From Cryptomeria japonica (lineage: Eukaryota > Streptophyta > Pinopsida > Cupressales > Cupressaceae): 64,000 nucleotides of DNA. Location: contig NC_081407.1 in the NCBI RefSeq assembly GCF_030272615.1, positions 269,671,870-269,735,869 of the forward strand, read 5' to 3'. Under the pieces are notes generated by a model, which did no database searches, had not been told where the DNA came from, and saw only the letters and a list, made by a program, of their open reading frames with translations. This document shows positions 12,152 through 24,529 of this stretch, in pieces. The translations under genes and the position numbers were made by a program. Each line of letters begins with the position of its first letter. Within the stretch, counting starts at the first letter, position 1.

Positions 12152-12850
12152 CTAGTGGTAGGTGGATGGAACGGCTTGCATGGCGTGTATCCAAGGTCTT
12201 CCTAATAACAAATTATACGGTAGAGGAAGGTCCAGAACTTGACATATGATCTGCTTCACCACTAGACCCACTTGGATTGGTAATACAACTACTCCTTTGG
12301 ATGAACGCTCTACATCATCATAGGCCTTTATAGTTATCTTTTTGCGGGGATCCATTAATTCAATTGCATATCCCAATGTTGTGACCAATTGTAATGTACA
12401 GATATTGAGGCCTGCTCCATTATCAATCAAGACTCGCTTGATCCTATGTTGGTTGATATATCCTTCAATATGAAGTGAGGCATTATGAGGTTGCTGGAAG
12501 GATGCATTGTCACTTTCAGAGAAAGTGAGACATGGTGATGACCTCAAATTACCAACCATAGCTTGGAATTGATTTGTATTTAGATTTGCAGGGACTGATG
12601 CTTCTTGGAGAGCTTGATCCAAGATTGTTTTGTGAGATGGGGATAGGCACAAAATCTCTAAGATGGATATAAGTGCGGGCGTCTTGTCTAACTGTTCCAC
12701 AAGGTTATACTGCTTTTGGATGGAAGGTGTGCCTTGTGGAGTTGCTTTAATGGTGATCTTGCCACGACATGTAACAACATTGCAAGTAGAGCTTGGATTT
12801 TTTATGGTAATGGTGACAATTTGTTCATTGGCATCATATAGGTGATTCAC
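12152..12850 (-). pseudogene. Gypsy aspartic protease region
   Basis: A 232-codon open stretch without stop. RVLIDNGAGLNICTLQLV (active-site region near 12440-12395) is the retropepsin motif in its plant Tat-like D-N-G form, followed by the flap-like GVVVLPIQVG and later YNLLLGRPWIHAM, the second family signature (near 12200). It is in frame with gag upstream and the linker downstream, consistent with one polyprotein. Confidence 0.85.
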
Positions 12851-14484
12851 GGTGTAATTATAGGCCGCTCACGTATATTCAGTGGTATATGTGTTTCGCC
12901 CTGAAGTGTAAGGACCCTTTTGATCTTGTGATGGAAGTGGATTCTTAAACATAAGATGATCATTATTTGTAGTTTTTGGATCGTGTCCTTCAATTTCAAT
13001 CTCGCCTCGGTAAATAAGATCCTAAACAAGATCTTTCAATCTGTGACAGTTGCTTGTTTAATGCCCTTTCCCTTGATGGAATTCGCAATGTTCATTGTCC
13101 CTCCACCATGAAGGTTTAACCTAAGGTTTGTAATTGGATGTCTTTGGTAAGGTCACCAGATTTGAAGAGACCAATTGATGTAACACTATTTCAATAGGTT
13201 CCCCTAAGGGAGTGTATGTACATTTTGGTTTATAATTTTGTTGTCTTTGCCTTGGTTTTTCTTGCTGGACATTGCGTCCTTGATTTGGTGGGGGAGGAAC
13301 CGTGTTGGTCTTAGGAGGGGGATTTTGCCCTGCAAATCGGACCAAAAGTTGTGCACTATTGATAGTCATTACATCTACAACCCCATCATTAATGATGTTT
13401 TTGTTTTTATTCTATAAGTTAGGTTTATCACCGTTGAATCACGAGCGAGGCGCATCTTTGGGTTCATTGTATATATTGATAAGCCCCTTTTTTATGAGGG
13501 CTCGTTCACATTTTAAACCCTGGGTGATCATGTCATTAAAGGACTTTGTGCCTTTCATGTCCAAATGAAATTCCATTTCTTCATTCAAGTTGGAAATAAA
13601 GATTTCCACTAGCTCTCTTTCAAGTAACTGAAGGGAACGTCTGCTAGACATTTGTCGCCATCGTTCCAAGAAAGCTGAAAATAGCTCCCCTCGTTTTTGC
13701 TTGGTGTTACACAGATCGGCCATGGTGATATCACGTTCGATGTTATGTGAGTAATGTGCAATGAATTTCTAAACTAGTTCTTCGAATGTCCTAATGCTGC
13801 ATGTTAATCAAGAAAACCATTGTGTGGTTGTCCCTGTCAAACTTTGAGGAAAGAGTCGCATTAGGTATGTGTCCTCATATGCCACTTCTAAGCAAGTTGA
13901 ATGAAACTCTCTAACATGATCCTGAGGGTCTCCTTTTCCTCAATAGTTTTTGAACTTAGGTGTTTCAAACCCTCATGGAAAAGGTGGCATATATAGGTTC
14001 CTATCAAAGGGATAGGGACAAATATCATTAAGTGAAAATTGGTTTGTTTTCACACCATTGTGGAGCTGTTGGGCAAGATTCTCGACTTGTTGCCGCAACA
14101 TGTCAATGTCATTTGGAGGAAGAGGAGGTGGGGGATTTCCTTGATTAAGGTTGTATCTGATGTGATATTGACCTCTTCCATCCTCATTACGACTCTGGTG
14201 TTCCAATGCTTGCCTTAGTTGTGTTGTATCAAAATCAGAGGGTGTAGTTTGGCTCCCTCTTGGGCAAGTCTTAAAAAGTGAGCATCGGCATTGTTCCTGA
14301 GGATTTTGTCAAAAAGTCAATTGAAGAGAGAGTTGTGTTGTGCCCTTTTGATTGTTGCAGGAGTAGGAGTACTTGGATTTTCATCATTTGTGTTTCCTCC
14401 AAGGGCTTCTTGGAATTCATTGAGATTTTCCTCCTCTTCCTCTTCAATTTCTAGTTGTCTAGACCTTGATCTCGTTTGAGCCAT
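12851..14484 (-). pseudogene. Gypsy gag (capsid and zinc-knuckle region), broken
   Basis: The start is MAQTRSRSRQLEIEEEEEEN at 14484. A frameshift near 14.25 kb precedes the main frame (14206-13973, with a predicted heptad-like LRQQVENLAQQL). 13723-13439 is the retrotransposon gag domain (KQKRGELFSAFLERWRQM and LNEEMEFHLD). About 13095-13045 has CEFHQGKGH, a stop, TSNC: a CxxHx4Hx4C-type zinc-binding segment. Stops at about 13970, 13920, 13810 and 13050 make it a pseudogene. Confidence 0.8.
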
Positions 14485-16561
14485 TTTATTTACAAGTTTT
14501 TGTTGAAGTTTGGTGAAAATGATGATGAGTTAGTGATGGAATGAGAGATATATGTTTGGTGAAGTGTTTTGCATATGGATCTATAACACTAAAGGTAGAT
14601 GTTACAAAACTCCTTCTATGAATTGCTTTGTTGTGTTTGTTGAAAATGTTTGATATGATAAGGTTTAGAGAAGCCTGAGATGTGTTACAGACCCAACTAC
14701 CTAGTAATGAGAGGATGCACTCATAGACTAGTTTTAACCTGCGTAGAAATGTCTCTTAGGATGAGTTTACCCTAGATGTAGAGACATTATAAAAATTGAT
14801 GTGTTGTGTTTGATTCAAGCAATATCTAAGAAGAACTTAGGACAGGATCTCTTTATGTTTTGAGAGTTGGAACGGATTAATGATGTGTGAATGTGAGAAT
14901 GGATGAATGGTGTGGGAGCACCTAGGTCCTAGTTTTCTTGTTTTTACAAATTTTGGCTTGTACTGACCCTAGCCAAGTTAGTAGTAAATAAGGACTCTAG
15001 GAGGGTCCAAGAGTGAGTATTTTCTGTCAATGTAGGCCTAGGTGGAGTTCATTTTACCTAGGTTTGCATTTTTGTGTAAATAGTATGTTTGAGAAGGTTT
15101 TTGGCCTTTTGGTTGGTCAAAAGTGTCAAATATTGTCAAAATCCTTAGTCAGGGTCAAATAGGTCTTAGGAATGTTTGAAATTTCACATGTGATGACTAG
15201 ACATAGGTCTCTTAGGTTGGAGAGATCAAAAGGGGAAAAAGCACAAAGTTGCAAAAAGTTGTAATGATAACTTTTGTTGTCATGACAACTTTTGTCCTGA
15301 ATTTGGTTAGCATTGAAGCTAGGGCTTTCCCAACGTCATGGAAGGAATCCACACATGGGAAATCTATATAAACCCTCTCTTTCACATTTACCAAGGTTGG
15401 TGAAGTTTGTTTTGTAAGTTCAACAACTGAAACTACTCATTTTCAGTCTTGTTGGCAGCATTTTGGCTTGTTTTACTCAATTTTGCAATAGAATATGGAT
15501 TGAATCCATTGATCCAGTAATGGATTGAGTTACTCTTGTGTTTTCTTTCTTTGTTGGTTCATTTTAGGAATTTTTAAATACTATACATAAGTGTTTTCTT
15601 GTTCAAGTTTGTAAGTAGCCAGTTTTGGCTTGTAAATAGCAATTTTCTTGTAAATATGGTTGCCCCATGAGTCCCACACGTGCTACCATCACGACTAGTT
15701 GGGACATGGTTGGAAACCTCCTATACATTATAAATATGCAGGTTCAAGTGCTAGAGAAGTGTTTGGATATGACTATCACCTCATTCTAGGCGAGTCCAAG
15801 AGCAACCCGGTTAGAGAAAAAGAGGTGAAAAAGTGGTGAAAAGTGCAGGGGTGAGTGCAAGATCACCATTTCTAAGTTTGGATGGGTCCATGGGGTTGGG
15901 GCAGACTTGTATGCACAAGGAGGAGCCTTGAAAAATCCATTTGATAGCAAAACCCCAACTTGTTTACTCACTGCCAGTTAAAGGCCTTAAAAACCCTTCA
16001 AACCCTCATTTTGGGGTTCATACCTTGTACGGTCAGACCATGGCCTAAAACCTCAAAAATCAATTAGGAATGGGTGTATCATTGAAGAAAAGATAAAATT
16101 TTTGGGGGTTCTTTGATTTGTTTTCCTTCAAGCCCTAGAAAACCGGTTTTGGAGGCCTAATTGGGGCTCTTTCCTTGTAGCCCTTTTCCAGGCAAGATTG
16201 TGAAATCGGTAAGAAACCTAAAGGTTGCAACCTATTAATGGACTCCATATGCACTAAAAACATTTTAGAAGACCTCGCTACACCTCTGCAACATCTCACA
16301 ACAATTGGAGGTCATTTTGACAAGTTGAGGCCAAGAGGCCAGAATTGAGCACCTGAGAAGCAGAGTGAATTGATAGGGTTCCTAACCAAAGCACCTGAAG
16401 AAAACACCCTAGTAAGGACAAGAATCAAGCCCTAGAAGAGACTGAGAGGGACTTGGAGGTCTAGAGAGCAAATGGGCCTAGTGAGTTGGTGGAATCGAAC
16501 AACACCAACTAGGTGGTGTGTCGAGCAGGCTAGGTGAAACCCTATCAATAAAATGTTAACT

Positions 16562-17083
16562 TCAATAGAAACTATATGTTACAAATGGGACAAAATCTTC
16601 CTCTTCTCTTTCAGGGGTTGGTGGTTCTTCCCTATCTGAGTTATATGTGATGCAAATGTCTGGAAAGAAGGTGGGATTAATTTTGCCTCCCTTGTTTTTA
16701 TGATAACTCAAAGCTTTATATTGAGTAAAAGCTCTATGGTTTAAAGACGCTTGATCAAACTCGTTGGATTTTCCTTGAAGATATAGGCGCATGTGACGTA
16801 AGAAGGTTCTATGTGAGACAAAGATTTGTCTATTAAGATAGAATAATTTCCTTCTTTTGATGAAATTCTTTGAGCTCAATGGTCTTTTCTTCAAATTGAT
16901 ATGTTGATGAAGATTCTTCTTTCTCAAAATGTGAAGAATGGTCATACAGTTTGATACTTTGTTGTTTGCACTTTGTTTTTTATCTTTATTGGTATTTGAA
17001 AATGTTTGTGTTGGATGAATACTTGTTTTAGAATTGATTTTTGATTTTTCTTTGACAAGAAAACAAAGCAAGCACACAAACAC
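16562..17083 (-). CDS. Unknown ORF in the gypsy leader, same strand as gag
   Basis: 173 codons without a stop inside a decayed element whose other genes are full of stops. The protein starts with a hydrophobic MFVCLLCFLVKEKSK, has a basic middle (KKRPLSSKNFIKRRKLF), and ends acidic (EEPPTPEREEEDF). I do not recognise a domain. It could be an additional ORF of the element, as reported for some Tat-type elements, or chance in AT-rich DNA. No zinc finger or catalytic motif is visible. Confidence 0.3.
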   Translation of the reverse strand: MFVCLLCFLVKEKSKINSKTSIHPTQTFSNTNKDKKQSANNKVSNCMTILHILRKKNLHQHINLKKRPLSSKNFIKRRKLFYLNRQIFVSHRTFLRHMRLYLQGKSNEFDQASLNHRAFTQYKALSYHKNKGGKINPTFFPDICITYNSDREEPPTPEREEEDFVPFVTYSFY

Positions 17084-18191
17084 AAGAATGTTGCCTCAAA
17101 AGGCACAAATAAGTGTGGGTTTAAATCAACCCAATCTTTGGACTTTTTGACCCCCTTTCCAAATGTTTTTGAGTATGTTTTTTCAAAAATCCTGAAGTCG
17201 GCTCACTTTATTATTGGTCTTGACATAAAACGAAGACACTTCAAACACACTTTATCCCTAAGGTCAAATGGCCAGTTGCGATAATTTCAGCCCACATCTT
17301 GATATTTCTTCAACTTTGGTACTACATACCTTATGAATCCCGTTGTGGCAGGTAAGGATGTGATATACGAAGTCTTGCACGAGCATAACAAATAGATGAT
17401 CCCTATGATGGGGGAGTCACCACTTTTATCAAGCTACAAGTAGCCTTTCAAAAAGCTATGTTTCTACTCAAGGAAATATGTATGGTGAGTATCTTGGGAG
17501 CAAAACCTTCTATGCTCTTGCACTGAATTTATCACAAATATCCTCAATCAATAGAATGAGTGGGCTACTACATAAAGGTGTTTAGTAATTTTCGATGTCT
17601 TTCAACATAAGTTCATTCTGCAGTGACTCACTTAAGAGCCTTGTAACTTGTGGTGGGGCCCATTTATCCTTTCGGCAAGTTACACTGTAGGAACAGCTAT
17701 ACCCAAGGCTACAACTTTCGCTCACACCTGATTTCTATAGCATCTCGAATGATTTACCGTGCGAGGTCATTCCCAAGAGTGATGTGTCTCTTGGCAGGCC
17801 TCTCTTAAAAATATAAACTTTGAGTGTTACTAACACTTTTCTCTTGCACCTAGAACCACAAAAACCAAGGGAGAGGATAGTGTGTGTTAGAAGTAGGACC
17901 ACTCAACAAACTTTGCACAAATGTGCCAAACACAAAAGACACTTGCTCTTTTTAACTCATCATTGCAATGTGATCTAACTATTTAGAGATTTTGCTCCAA
18001 CAATCATGGTGTTCTTTTTATCCTTCAATGGCAAAATGTTTTGTAATCTAGGAATTGGAAATCCTGGTCAACTGAATTAAGAGCATGTTTTGCTTTGACG
18101 TAAAATCCCTTTGAACTTGAAGGAAAAGTGACTTGTTCTTTTTAGTTTGCCCAAAACAAAGTGTGGATTGTGAATTTTAGTTTGAGTTGAT

Positions 18192-18410
18192 GCAAGAAAA
18201 GCAAAGTTTCTCTTGTTGATTTTAAGTACCAAAAATGAAGTTTAAATTTTCCTAACTTGCAAGAAAAGCAAAGCTTGTTTTGTTGATTTTAAGCACCAAA
18301 ATGAAGTTTTGAAGTTGCCTAACTTGCAAGAAAAGAAAAGTTTGTTTTTGTTGGTTTTTAAGCACCAAAATGAAGTTTGAGGTTGATTTTAACTTGCAAG
18401 AAAAGGAATT
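18192..18410. repeat. Tandem repeat of about 67 bp, three copies
   Basis: Units begin with GCAAGAAAAG at 18192, 18259 and 18326 and a truncated one at 18396; each contains TTGTTGATTTTAAGCACCAA and AATGAAGTTT. Spacing is 67, 67 and 70 bp. Confidence 0.85.
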
Positions 18411-18565
18411 GAATTTCTAAAATCCTTAGAAAATGGGGTTAGTTCAAACCTGCACAAAAAACAACAAGTTAGCAAAATCTGCATACATGGTGGGCTTCTA
18501 CAAGCCTAAAAAATTTGGTTTTTTTTTTTTTGGTTACAAGGTATTTTTTACAACTCTCTGTTACA

Positions 18566-18870
18566 ATAGCGTTGCTCTGTGTGAGAACAGAAGCACTATT
18601 TAACACGAAAGCGCAACAAAAAAAATAATAGCGCTAAAAGAAGTGCTAGTATGCAAAATAAAAGGACAATAGCGCTAAAAGAACCGTCGTTAAACAGAGT
18701 TACCTCTATCAAACAGAGAGTCAAAAGCGCTAATACTAGAGCAATAACGCTACTTGAGGGTCAATGGCGCTAGAATAGAAATGAAAGCACCAGTTTGGAG
18801 ACAATAACACTATTAGTGGGAACAATAGCGCTAAAATTCCCAGTTGTGATGGCGCTAAAGCGAGAACAAA
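18566..18870. repeat. Cluster of the palindrome AGCGCT in the gypsy leader next to the primer-binding site
   Basis: Exact AGCGCT at 18630, 18671, 18726 and 18827, with variants (AACGCT, GGCGCT, AGCGTT, AGCGCA) between. Most sit in the longer frame ACAATAGCGCTAAAA. Spacing is irregular. Confidence 0.7.
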
Positions 18871-18947
18871 AGCACAAAAGCACGACTTGTGTGTCAATTA
18901 AAACATTCAAAAATTAGTAGTTTTTTTTCAAAAAGGTTGCTCTTCGA

Positions 18948-18965
18948 TTCACGTCGGGTTCACCA
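18948..18965 (-). other. Primer-binding site of the gypsy element (putative)
   Basis: On the minus strand TGGTGAACCCGACGTGAA starts two bases after the 5' LTR. TGG at the start fits pairing with a tRNA CCA end. I could not assign the tRNA. Confidence 0.5.
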
Positions 18966-18967
18966 AA

Positions 18968-20423
18968 TGATGCTCTGCAAAATGGAAGGATTAGTTATGA
19001 TAACCAAACACAAACAACAAGAAAACAATTTGTTAGTGTTAGAAATCACATGGAAAACACTATCCTAAGCAAGCATATCAAGAAAGACACTACAAAACAA
19101 ATAGAAAGCTTAATGAATCTACAAAATGTAACTAAACATCTCCATATGCTCTCTATCATGTTGGTAGCTTCTCCTTCCTTGTTCCTCTCCTCTCCAAGTT
19201 CCAAATAAGTGTAGTTCTCAGCAACTTTTTGCACTATGGATGCCTTATGGAGGTTCAAGATGAAAAATGATTTACTTATGCAATGCAAGTGTAAACAAAA
19301 AGCTATTATTAGATGATATGGAATGAAAATAATTTATTTTAATCCAAAATAACAATATATTGATGATTTATGCTAAATTCTCTCTCTAAAAATGACTATA
19401 ATGTAAATACATACAAGTTTTCAGGATCTGGATTATGAAGAAATGAGCTCTATTTATAGGAAAAATAGAGCAATGGATGGTTGAGATTGAGTAATTTCAA
19501 CAAGGGTCAAGATTGAAGGGTTTAAGATCCATGTGAGGACTTTCGATCCAATCCCAGGATGACAAATGTCAACATGAGATGGGTTGAGAGGAGAGGGAAG
19601 AAGCATTAAATGCTTGACATGACCTGAGGGTTAATTTAGGAGGTAAGGTTAATGTTTAGTTGAGTGAATAAATTCATTATCCAAAGAATAATGCTTTTAT
19701 CCAATGGATAAACTCTTGTGCAAGAGTTAGTGAGGATAACCGTGGTCAAAGCAATAAATGCTTGAGAAGACACATGGGTCACATGAGGGTTGAGTTAGGG
19801 GTCAAAGTCCCTAACCATGGGTGCAAGTGGATTTAACCATAAATGGTCATGTAAGAGCCATTAGTGGTTTAGAAGACTTTAGAGGTTAGCTTTTTGAACA
19901 CATCAAGCCTTAAATGTTTTTCAAAGACTTTGAAGTCTTTGAGAAGTGACTCCAAGTTGCTTAGGAATGTGATAATAATTAGGGGATAGATTAGGCTAAT
20001 TAGGAAGGGGTTAGAAGAATCTAGAAGGGGATTAGGATTGCAAGTGGGTTTGGTGGGTGAGGGAAAATAGGATTTTTAGTAAAATAAAATTCATTTATTT
20101 CAACAAATAGGTGCAAGTTGCATTTTTAGGAGAATAAAAGTCGAGGGGGGGGGGGGTTAATGATTTAAATAAATATTTTATTTTATTTATTTAAAAGAAG
20201 AAAGGGGATTAAATGAAATAAATAGGATTTATTCATTTAATTGATTGTGAATTTAGTTTAATGAATTAATTAAAATAAATTGAATAATTTATTTAATTAA
20301 TAGGAGAATGTTTGAAGATGAATTAATTAAATATTAATTTAATTAATTGATGGCTAATAGGTTTTTAATCAAATAAATAGCAAATATTCATTTAATTAAA
20401 TTGGACAGATTTATGTGACTACA
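18968..20423 (-). repeat. 5' LTR of the gypsy element
   Basis: TGATGCTCTGCAAAATGG ... TATGTGACTACA, 1456 bp. In minus-strand sense it contains the promoter and is followed by the primer-binding site at 18965. A G-run of about 11 near 20146 is absent or shorter in the other LTR. Confidence 0.93.
19450..19459 (-). promoter_or_regulatory. TATA box of the gypsy 5' LTR
   Basis: Minus-strand CTATAAATAG, conserved in both LTRs (4071-4080 in the other), about 970 bp into the 1456-bp LTR. Position and conservation fit the U3 promoter; activity is not shown. Confidence 0.55.
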
Positions 20424-20428
20424 AGTTG

Positions 20429-22856
20429 TAATTTAATTTATTTAAGTCAATCAAAATTACCTTATGGTGCTACACAATCTAATTCTAGTTTAGAATAGGG
20501 GTTAATAATTTGAATGGAGAATGTAGGCCTTAAGGATAAATATGTCCACCACTTATGATCTCTCAAAAGAAAGTTGTTTACAATTAAAAGTGGTGGAGAC
20601 TTAGTTGGCTAACCATGTGTAGAACATATAATGTATAATATATGCAATCATTTGTGTACAATGATTATGGAAATGTGAGAATTTAAGCTAAGAGTAGAAT
20701 TTATTTGGGCCTATTGTTACTATAATTTTAAATAGTTAAATTAAGACTTGGGGCATTGTATTAGTGGTAACTCAAATTTCAAGATCAAAAGATTCAGTCA
20801 AGTTTTCTTAGTGAAATTATGGGGCATGACATTTGTTTATTCCTAAAATTAAACAAGATCTTTATTTATTGATTAATATATGTCGTATGCATATTGCAGT
20901 TTTTCCTTCAAAGGAATGGACAAGAAATTTGATAAAGTAGCATTAGAAAATAAATGCAATTTTCTCAAGTGAAACATAAGATAACTAGTTGAGGCTAGTA
21001 CTTGATATATGGAATTTTATTGTTTTGAAGCTCTAAAGCCAAGTGTGTTCTTTTCTAGGCAGTTATCTAGTTTGGGAGAGAGAAGTAAACCAAAATAATT
21101 ATTGTGTTTGGCCTTAGGAAAATATGGGCATGATAGGCTGCTTGTCTTGATTCAGCCTCCATCAAGGATTTTTTATTTTTCCTTTTGGAGGAACATGGTC
21201 ATATTGGTGACCACATACTATCTACCTAGGGGCCTTTTTTACCCCCTGTTTTATATTGGGCTCCATTCGGCATTTTTTTCAATGGAGCATAAGTTGGGCA
21301 TCTGGAATTCATTTTTTATAAACCATATATTGTTGAAAAGTTGGTTCCACCAACTCTACTATGGTGTAGGTTATTTTAGCTAATTTTGTTGTTTGTCAAT
21401 ATTTATTGCATCTTGAAGTGGACCCTTCTTTTAAGACTCCCAAGCTCATAACCTTTTGCCATGATCTCCATTTTTTGTAATTCTCATTTCCTTGGAAAGG
21501 AATTGAAGAGCTCTATCATTCAATCCATGCACTTTTTCCAAATACAACCCCAAGTAATATCTATTGAGGATTTGCAATTTGAGGAATTTTCTTGATTACT
21601 TGGACATCCTATTTGTTGAAGAGATACAATTTGTGGAGAGTGGCTTCATTTTTAGTTTCACATCATATTTGAAAGTTTCTCCATTCATGTGATGGTTCTA
21701 TATTTTAGATTTTGAAAAAATATCATAGCTTGTAATGGATTTTTCAATTTATCCGTATTTGATCATCATGAAGAAGGGAAATATAAATAATGGAGAGATG
21801 GCATTATCACTCATCTTAGATGGCTTCATTCATTGCCACATTTTTATAATCTTTTTCCACTACATGGCACTCCTAGTAAGAAGTTTACTTAGAATTACAA
21901 AAGGGATAATGTCTTTGGAGTTATTGGCATGCATGTCGGTGATGATATTTTGAAGTCTATTATTGATTTTTAAGTGTCCCCATTCTCTTTAGACTAAAAT
22001 TTGGGATATTATGATACTCAACCCTTCCCAAGTGATCCTATTTCAGATTGCAATGTGTCTCTTCACTCTTCAAATTTAGTATACCCTATGATTGTGATTA
22101 TATTAGGGAATTTGATACTTTGGGTTACTTTAAATCTTCAAATAAGGATGAGCTTGCTTTAGAGGCTCCTTATTCTTCTCCAAGATAGATGATATTCCTT
22201 CACTTCCATTGACTATTATTATCTTTTAGATTTAGATGACACATATGAAAGGTTGTCTCTTCTCTTTGACAACAACCATTGCACTCCTATTGTCATGTCA
22301 TATTTTTCTTTGAACCTTTTTCAACATCAATTTCCATATACTTCCAGTTTCTCACCTTCTTTTTTGATTGTTCATGCAAATGGTTGGCTTATGGCATCAT
22401 CATCTTTCATGGATAAGGAGACACATGAGAAGTTTTAAGAGATGTCATCATCATTCTTTATGCTTCCATATTTCAAAGCATATCCTAGATGGGAAGTGTT
22501 CTTGCATTTATACATGGTTTTGTTTCTTCCTAAGGGGAGAAAAAGTTGTTTGTTAGCAGTGGATCATGTGTTGCTTTCAAACACTTACCTCTTATAGAAT
22601 ATTATTCATTATGGGGGTCTTCTTAGTCTCTCTTACCCTCTTATGGGAGGATATCATTTGTATTCTTGTGATGGATGTAGTTTTTTGGGGGTATTGATGT
22701 TGAGACCTCCATACATCACTTCTTCTATCACTTGTACATGATATGTGTTATCTCTTTTTTTGGAGAGGAGTTTAGTCCCATAGGTTTTTCTCCTTTTCTA
22801 CGCTTTTAAGAGATTAGTTGCATAATTGAGTGTGCATGGGTACCTAACATGGCTTA
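20429..22856 (+). other. Unrecognised AT-rich sequence, possibly the interior of an old plus-strand element
   Basis: No family motif seen. The longest plus-strand frames (21102-21383, 21735-21953, 22253-22438) show no known domain. Because it continues, across the solo LTR duplication GTTTT, into a polypurine-like tract and a plus-strand LTR at 41492, it may be the decayed internal region of that element; this is inference. Confidence 0.35.
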
Positions 22857-22861
22857 GTTTT

Positions 22862-23160
22862 TGTTGAACAACCAGAGTACTGAGAGGGGGGAGGGTGAAT
22901 CAATATCCCCTGAATCTTAAAACAATCTTATTATTATTTTGCAGATTAACATCAATTACCATGCAACAGAAAGAAATGAGTGAACAAATGAACATTATAA
23001 GTAGAGATACCATCCACATTAGCATGCAAAAAAGAACACTATATTTTTCTTGCATGGAAACCTATTAGATAAAAACTACAAAGAAGGTTAACTCTTAATA
23101 TAATATAACTCGTTATAGAATATTACAAATGCTCACTGCAAGACTCACTGCCAAAAGGTG
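22862..23160 (-). repeat. Left part of a solo copia-type LTR split by the copia element
   Basis: Begins TGTTGAACAACCAGAG and has the ACTGAGAGGGGGGAGGGTGAATCA motif. Left flank GTTTT (22857-22861) equals the pentamer after the right part (41409-41413). The interruption at 23160 is marked by the AGGTG duplication of the inserted element. Confidence 0.85.
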
Positions 23161-24529
23161 TGATGAAATAGCTCTAATTACGAGTAGACAACTGAGAGGG
23201 CGAGGTGAATCAGTTGTCACAAAAACTTACACAATTTAAACTTATTCTCGTATCTAATAATTAAACATGAAAGCATGAATCAACAACACATCATGAACAC
23301 ACATAACACCAAGATTTTTGATGTGGAAAACCCAGTTAAGGGAAAAACCATGGTGGGAACCTACCCACAATATGATGATACTCTATTAGAAGTATTAGAA
23401 ATATTACAATGGGGAATCCACATGCATTAAGGTACACTTCCTAGAGCTCACTGCTAAAAACAACAAGGGCAACAACCCAGGGAAGACTCGTTGTCTTACA
23501 AATATATTTGGAACACATTCGAAGGATCATGAACTGAAAAAAAAGCATCTCCTAATCCCTGGTTACTATTTCAGTTAAGCACATACCAACTTCTTCTTCT
23601 TCACACTTCTTCTCTACCTCTGAAAGATTAATACATTATTCGCTAATACACTCATCCACGACACACTCAATTACAAATATATTACATTTATTTATACATG
23701 ACATCAACCTTGTGAAGATAAACAAGGTTGACTCAACACACACCACCTAATTACAAAAATATAAACTCGCACACTTCAATATTACATGCATACCAAGCAA
23801 TGTCAGCTAAGACATAGCACAAACCCATATCACATGCCTCAAACACAAAACACCTCCAAGAATTATGCTCAAACATCCACAACACACTACAAGCATCTAG
23901 TCGGCCAGAACAATGAAGAACACTAACACACCAGAGAAAATCATCAATCACAATCGCAATAATCAATGCGGACCACCAACACAAGAGGAACATGATCCAA
24001 AAACATCCACAAGCATCATGAATTACAACTGCAACATCTACATAAACACAAATTACTAGAATCGCATCATCATTATACCGAACCTCAAGGACACTAACTG
24101 CAATGACTGTCAACCTTGAAAAATAACTTGTGGAGCTTCAAACCATGAACCACACGAATTGAAGACATACATCAACATCCCAAACACACCTCTAGATCTA
24201 CAAATCAAGATATTACGATGCGAAGCAATGCAAATCAGAATACTGACACTTTGTCATCACTGAACAACAGAAAAACCAGCCACAACATAGATATCCATAA
24301 CTCACTCAAATCTTCATCCGAACCTCTAAAAATTGCATTGAATCAACTACGAACAGTCCTCTACAAACCCTTTAATCCACAAACTTTGATCATCAACATG
24401 CTAAACAAACCAACTCATTGATCTCAACTACATCACTGTCATAAACAGAGAAATATGTTGACATCAATGACAACACATCTCTCGGATATCTCTAAAGCAC
24501 ATATTTTTAGCATACTTACAACAATCTCC
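23161..24529 (-). repeat. 3' LTR of the copia element
   Basis: Starts TGATGAAATAGCTC and runs to CTTACAACAATCTCC next to the polypurine tract (24525-24535, CTCCCCCTTT on plus). Compared with the 5' LTR it lacks the terminal CCAACA: the minus strand shows one GGAGATTGTTG where two would be expected, as if the tract and the LTR start had collapsed between short direct repeats. It holds a 9-bp inverted repeat GACAACTGA/TCAGTTGTC (23187-23195, 23210-23218). Confidence 0.88.
23688..23696 (-). promoter_or_regulatory. TATA box candidate in the copia 3' LTR
   Basis: Minus-strand TATAAATAA in the middle of the LTR. In the 5' LTR the matching place (about 39795) is shortened, so the signal is weaker there. 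Confidence 0.4.

Larger units (their letters stand above)
14485..18967 (-). other. Long leader of the gypsy element between 5' LTR and gag
   Basis: About 4.5 kb, unusually long. It contains one ORF (16562-17083), a 67-bp tandem repeat (18192-18410) and the AGCGCT cluster (18566-18870), each listed separately. Elsewhere only short frames are seen. Confidence 0.6.
3594..20423 (-). mobile_element. Ty3/gypsy retrotransposon, Tat-type, nearly full-length but decayed
   Basis: Two LTRs (3594-5029, 18968-20423) are flanked by the 5-bp target-site duplication AGTTG at 3589-3593 and 20424-20428. Minus-strand order is 5' LTR, primer-binding site, 4.5-kb leader, gag, protease, G-patch linker, RT, RNase H, second RNase H, integrase, 2.1-kb 3' region, polypurine tract, 3' LTR. 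The presence of an extra RNase H between RT-RNase H and integrase is the family trait of the Tat lineage. gag-pol stays in one reading frame from about 14230 to about 10780 and in one frame again from 10790 to about 8000, with scattered stop codons and frameshifts near 14.25, 10.75 and 7.95 kb, so it was once a single long polyprotein. It is not active now. Confidence 0.93.

Noticed and set aside
10179-12845. Plus-strand frames inside the gypsy pol (for example 10522-10800, 11199-11504)
   Set aside because: Antisense shadows of the protease-linker-RT coding frame.
21102-22556. Plus-strand frames 21102-21383, 21735-21953, 22253-22438, 22368-22556 as genes
   Set aside because: Hydrophobic, low-complexity translations of AT-rich DNA with no motif and no splice context.
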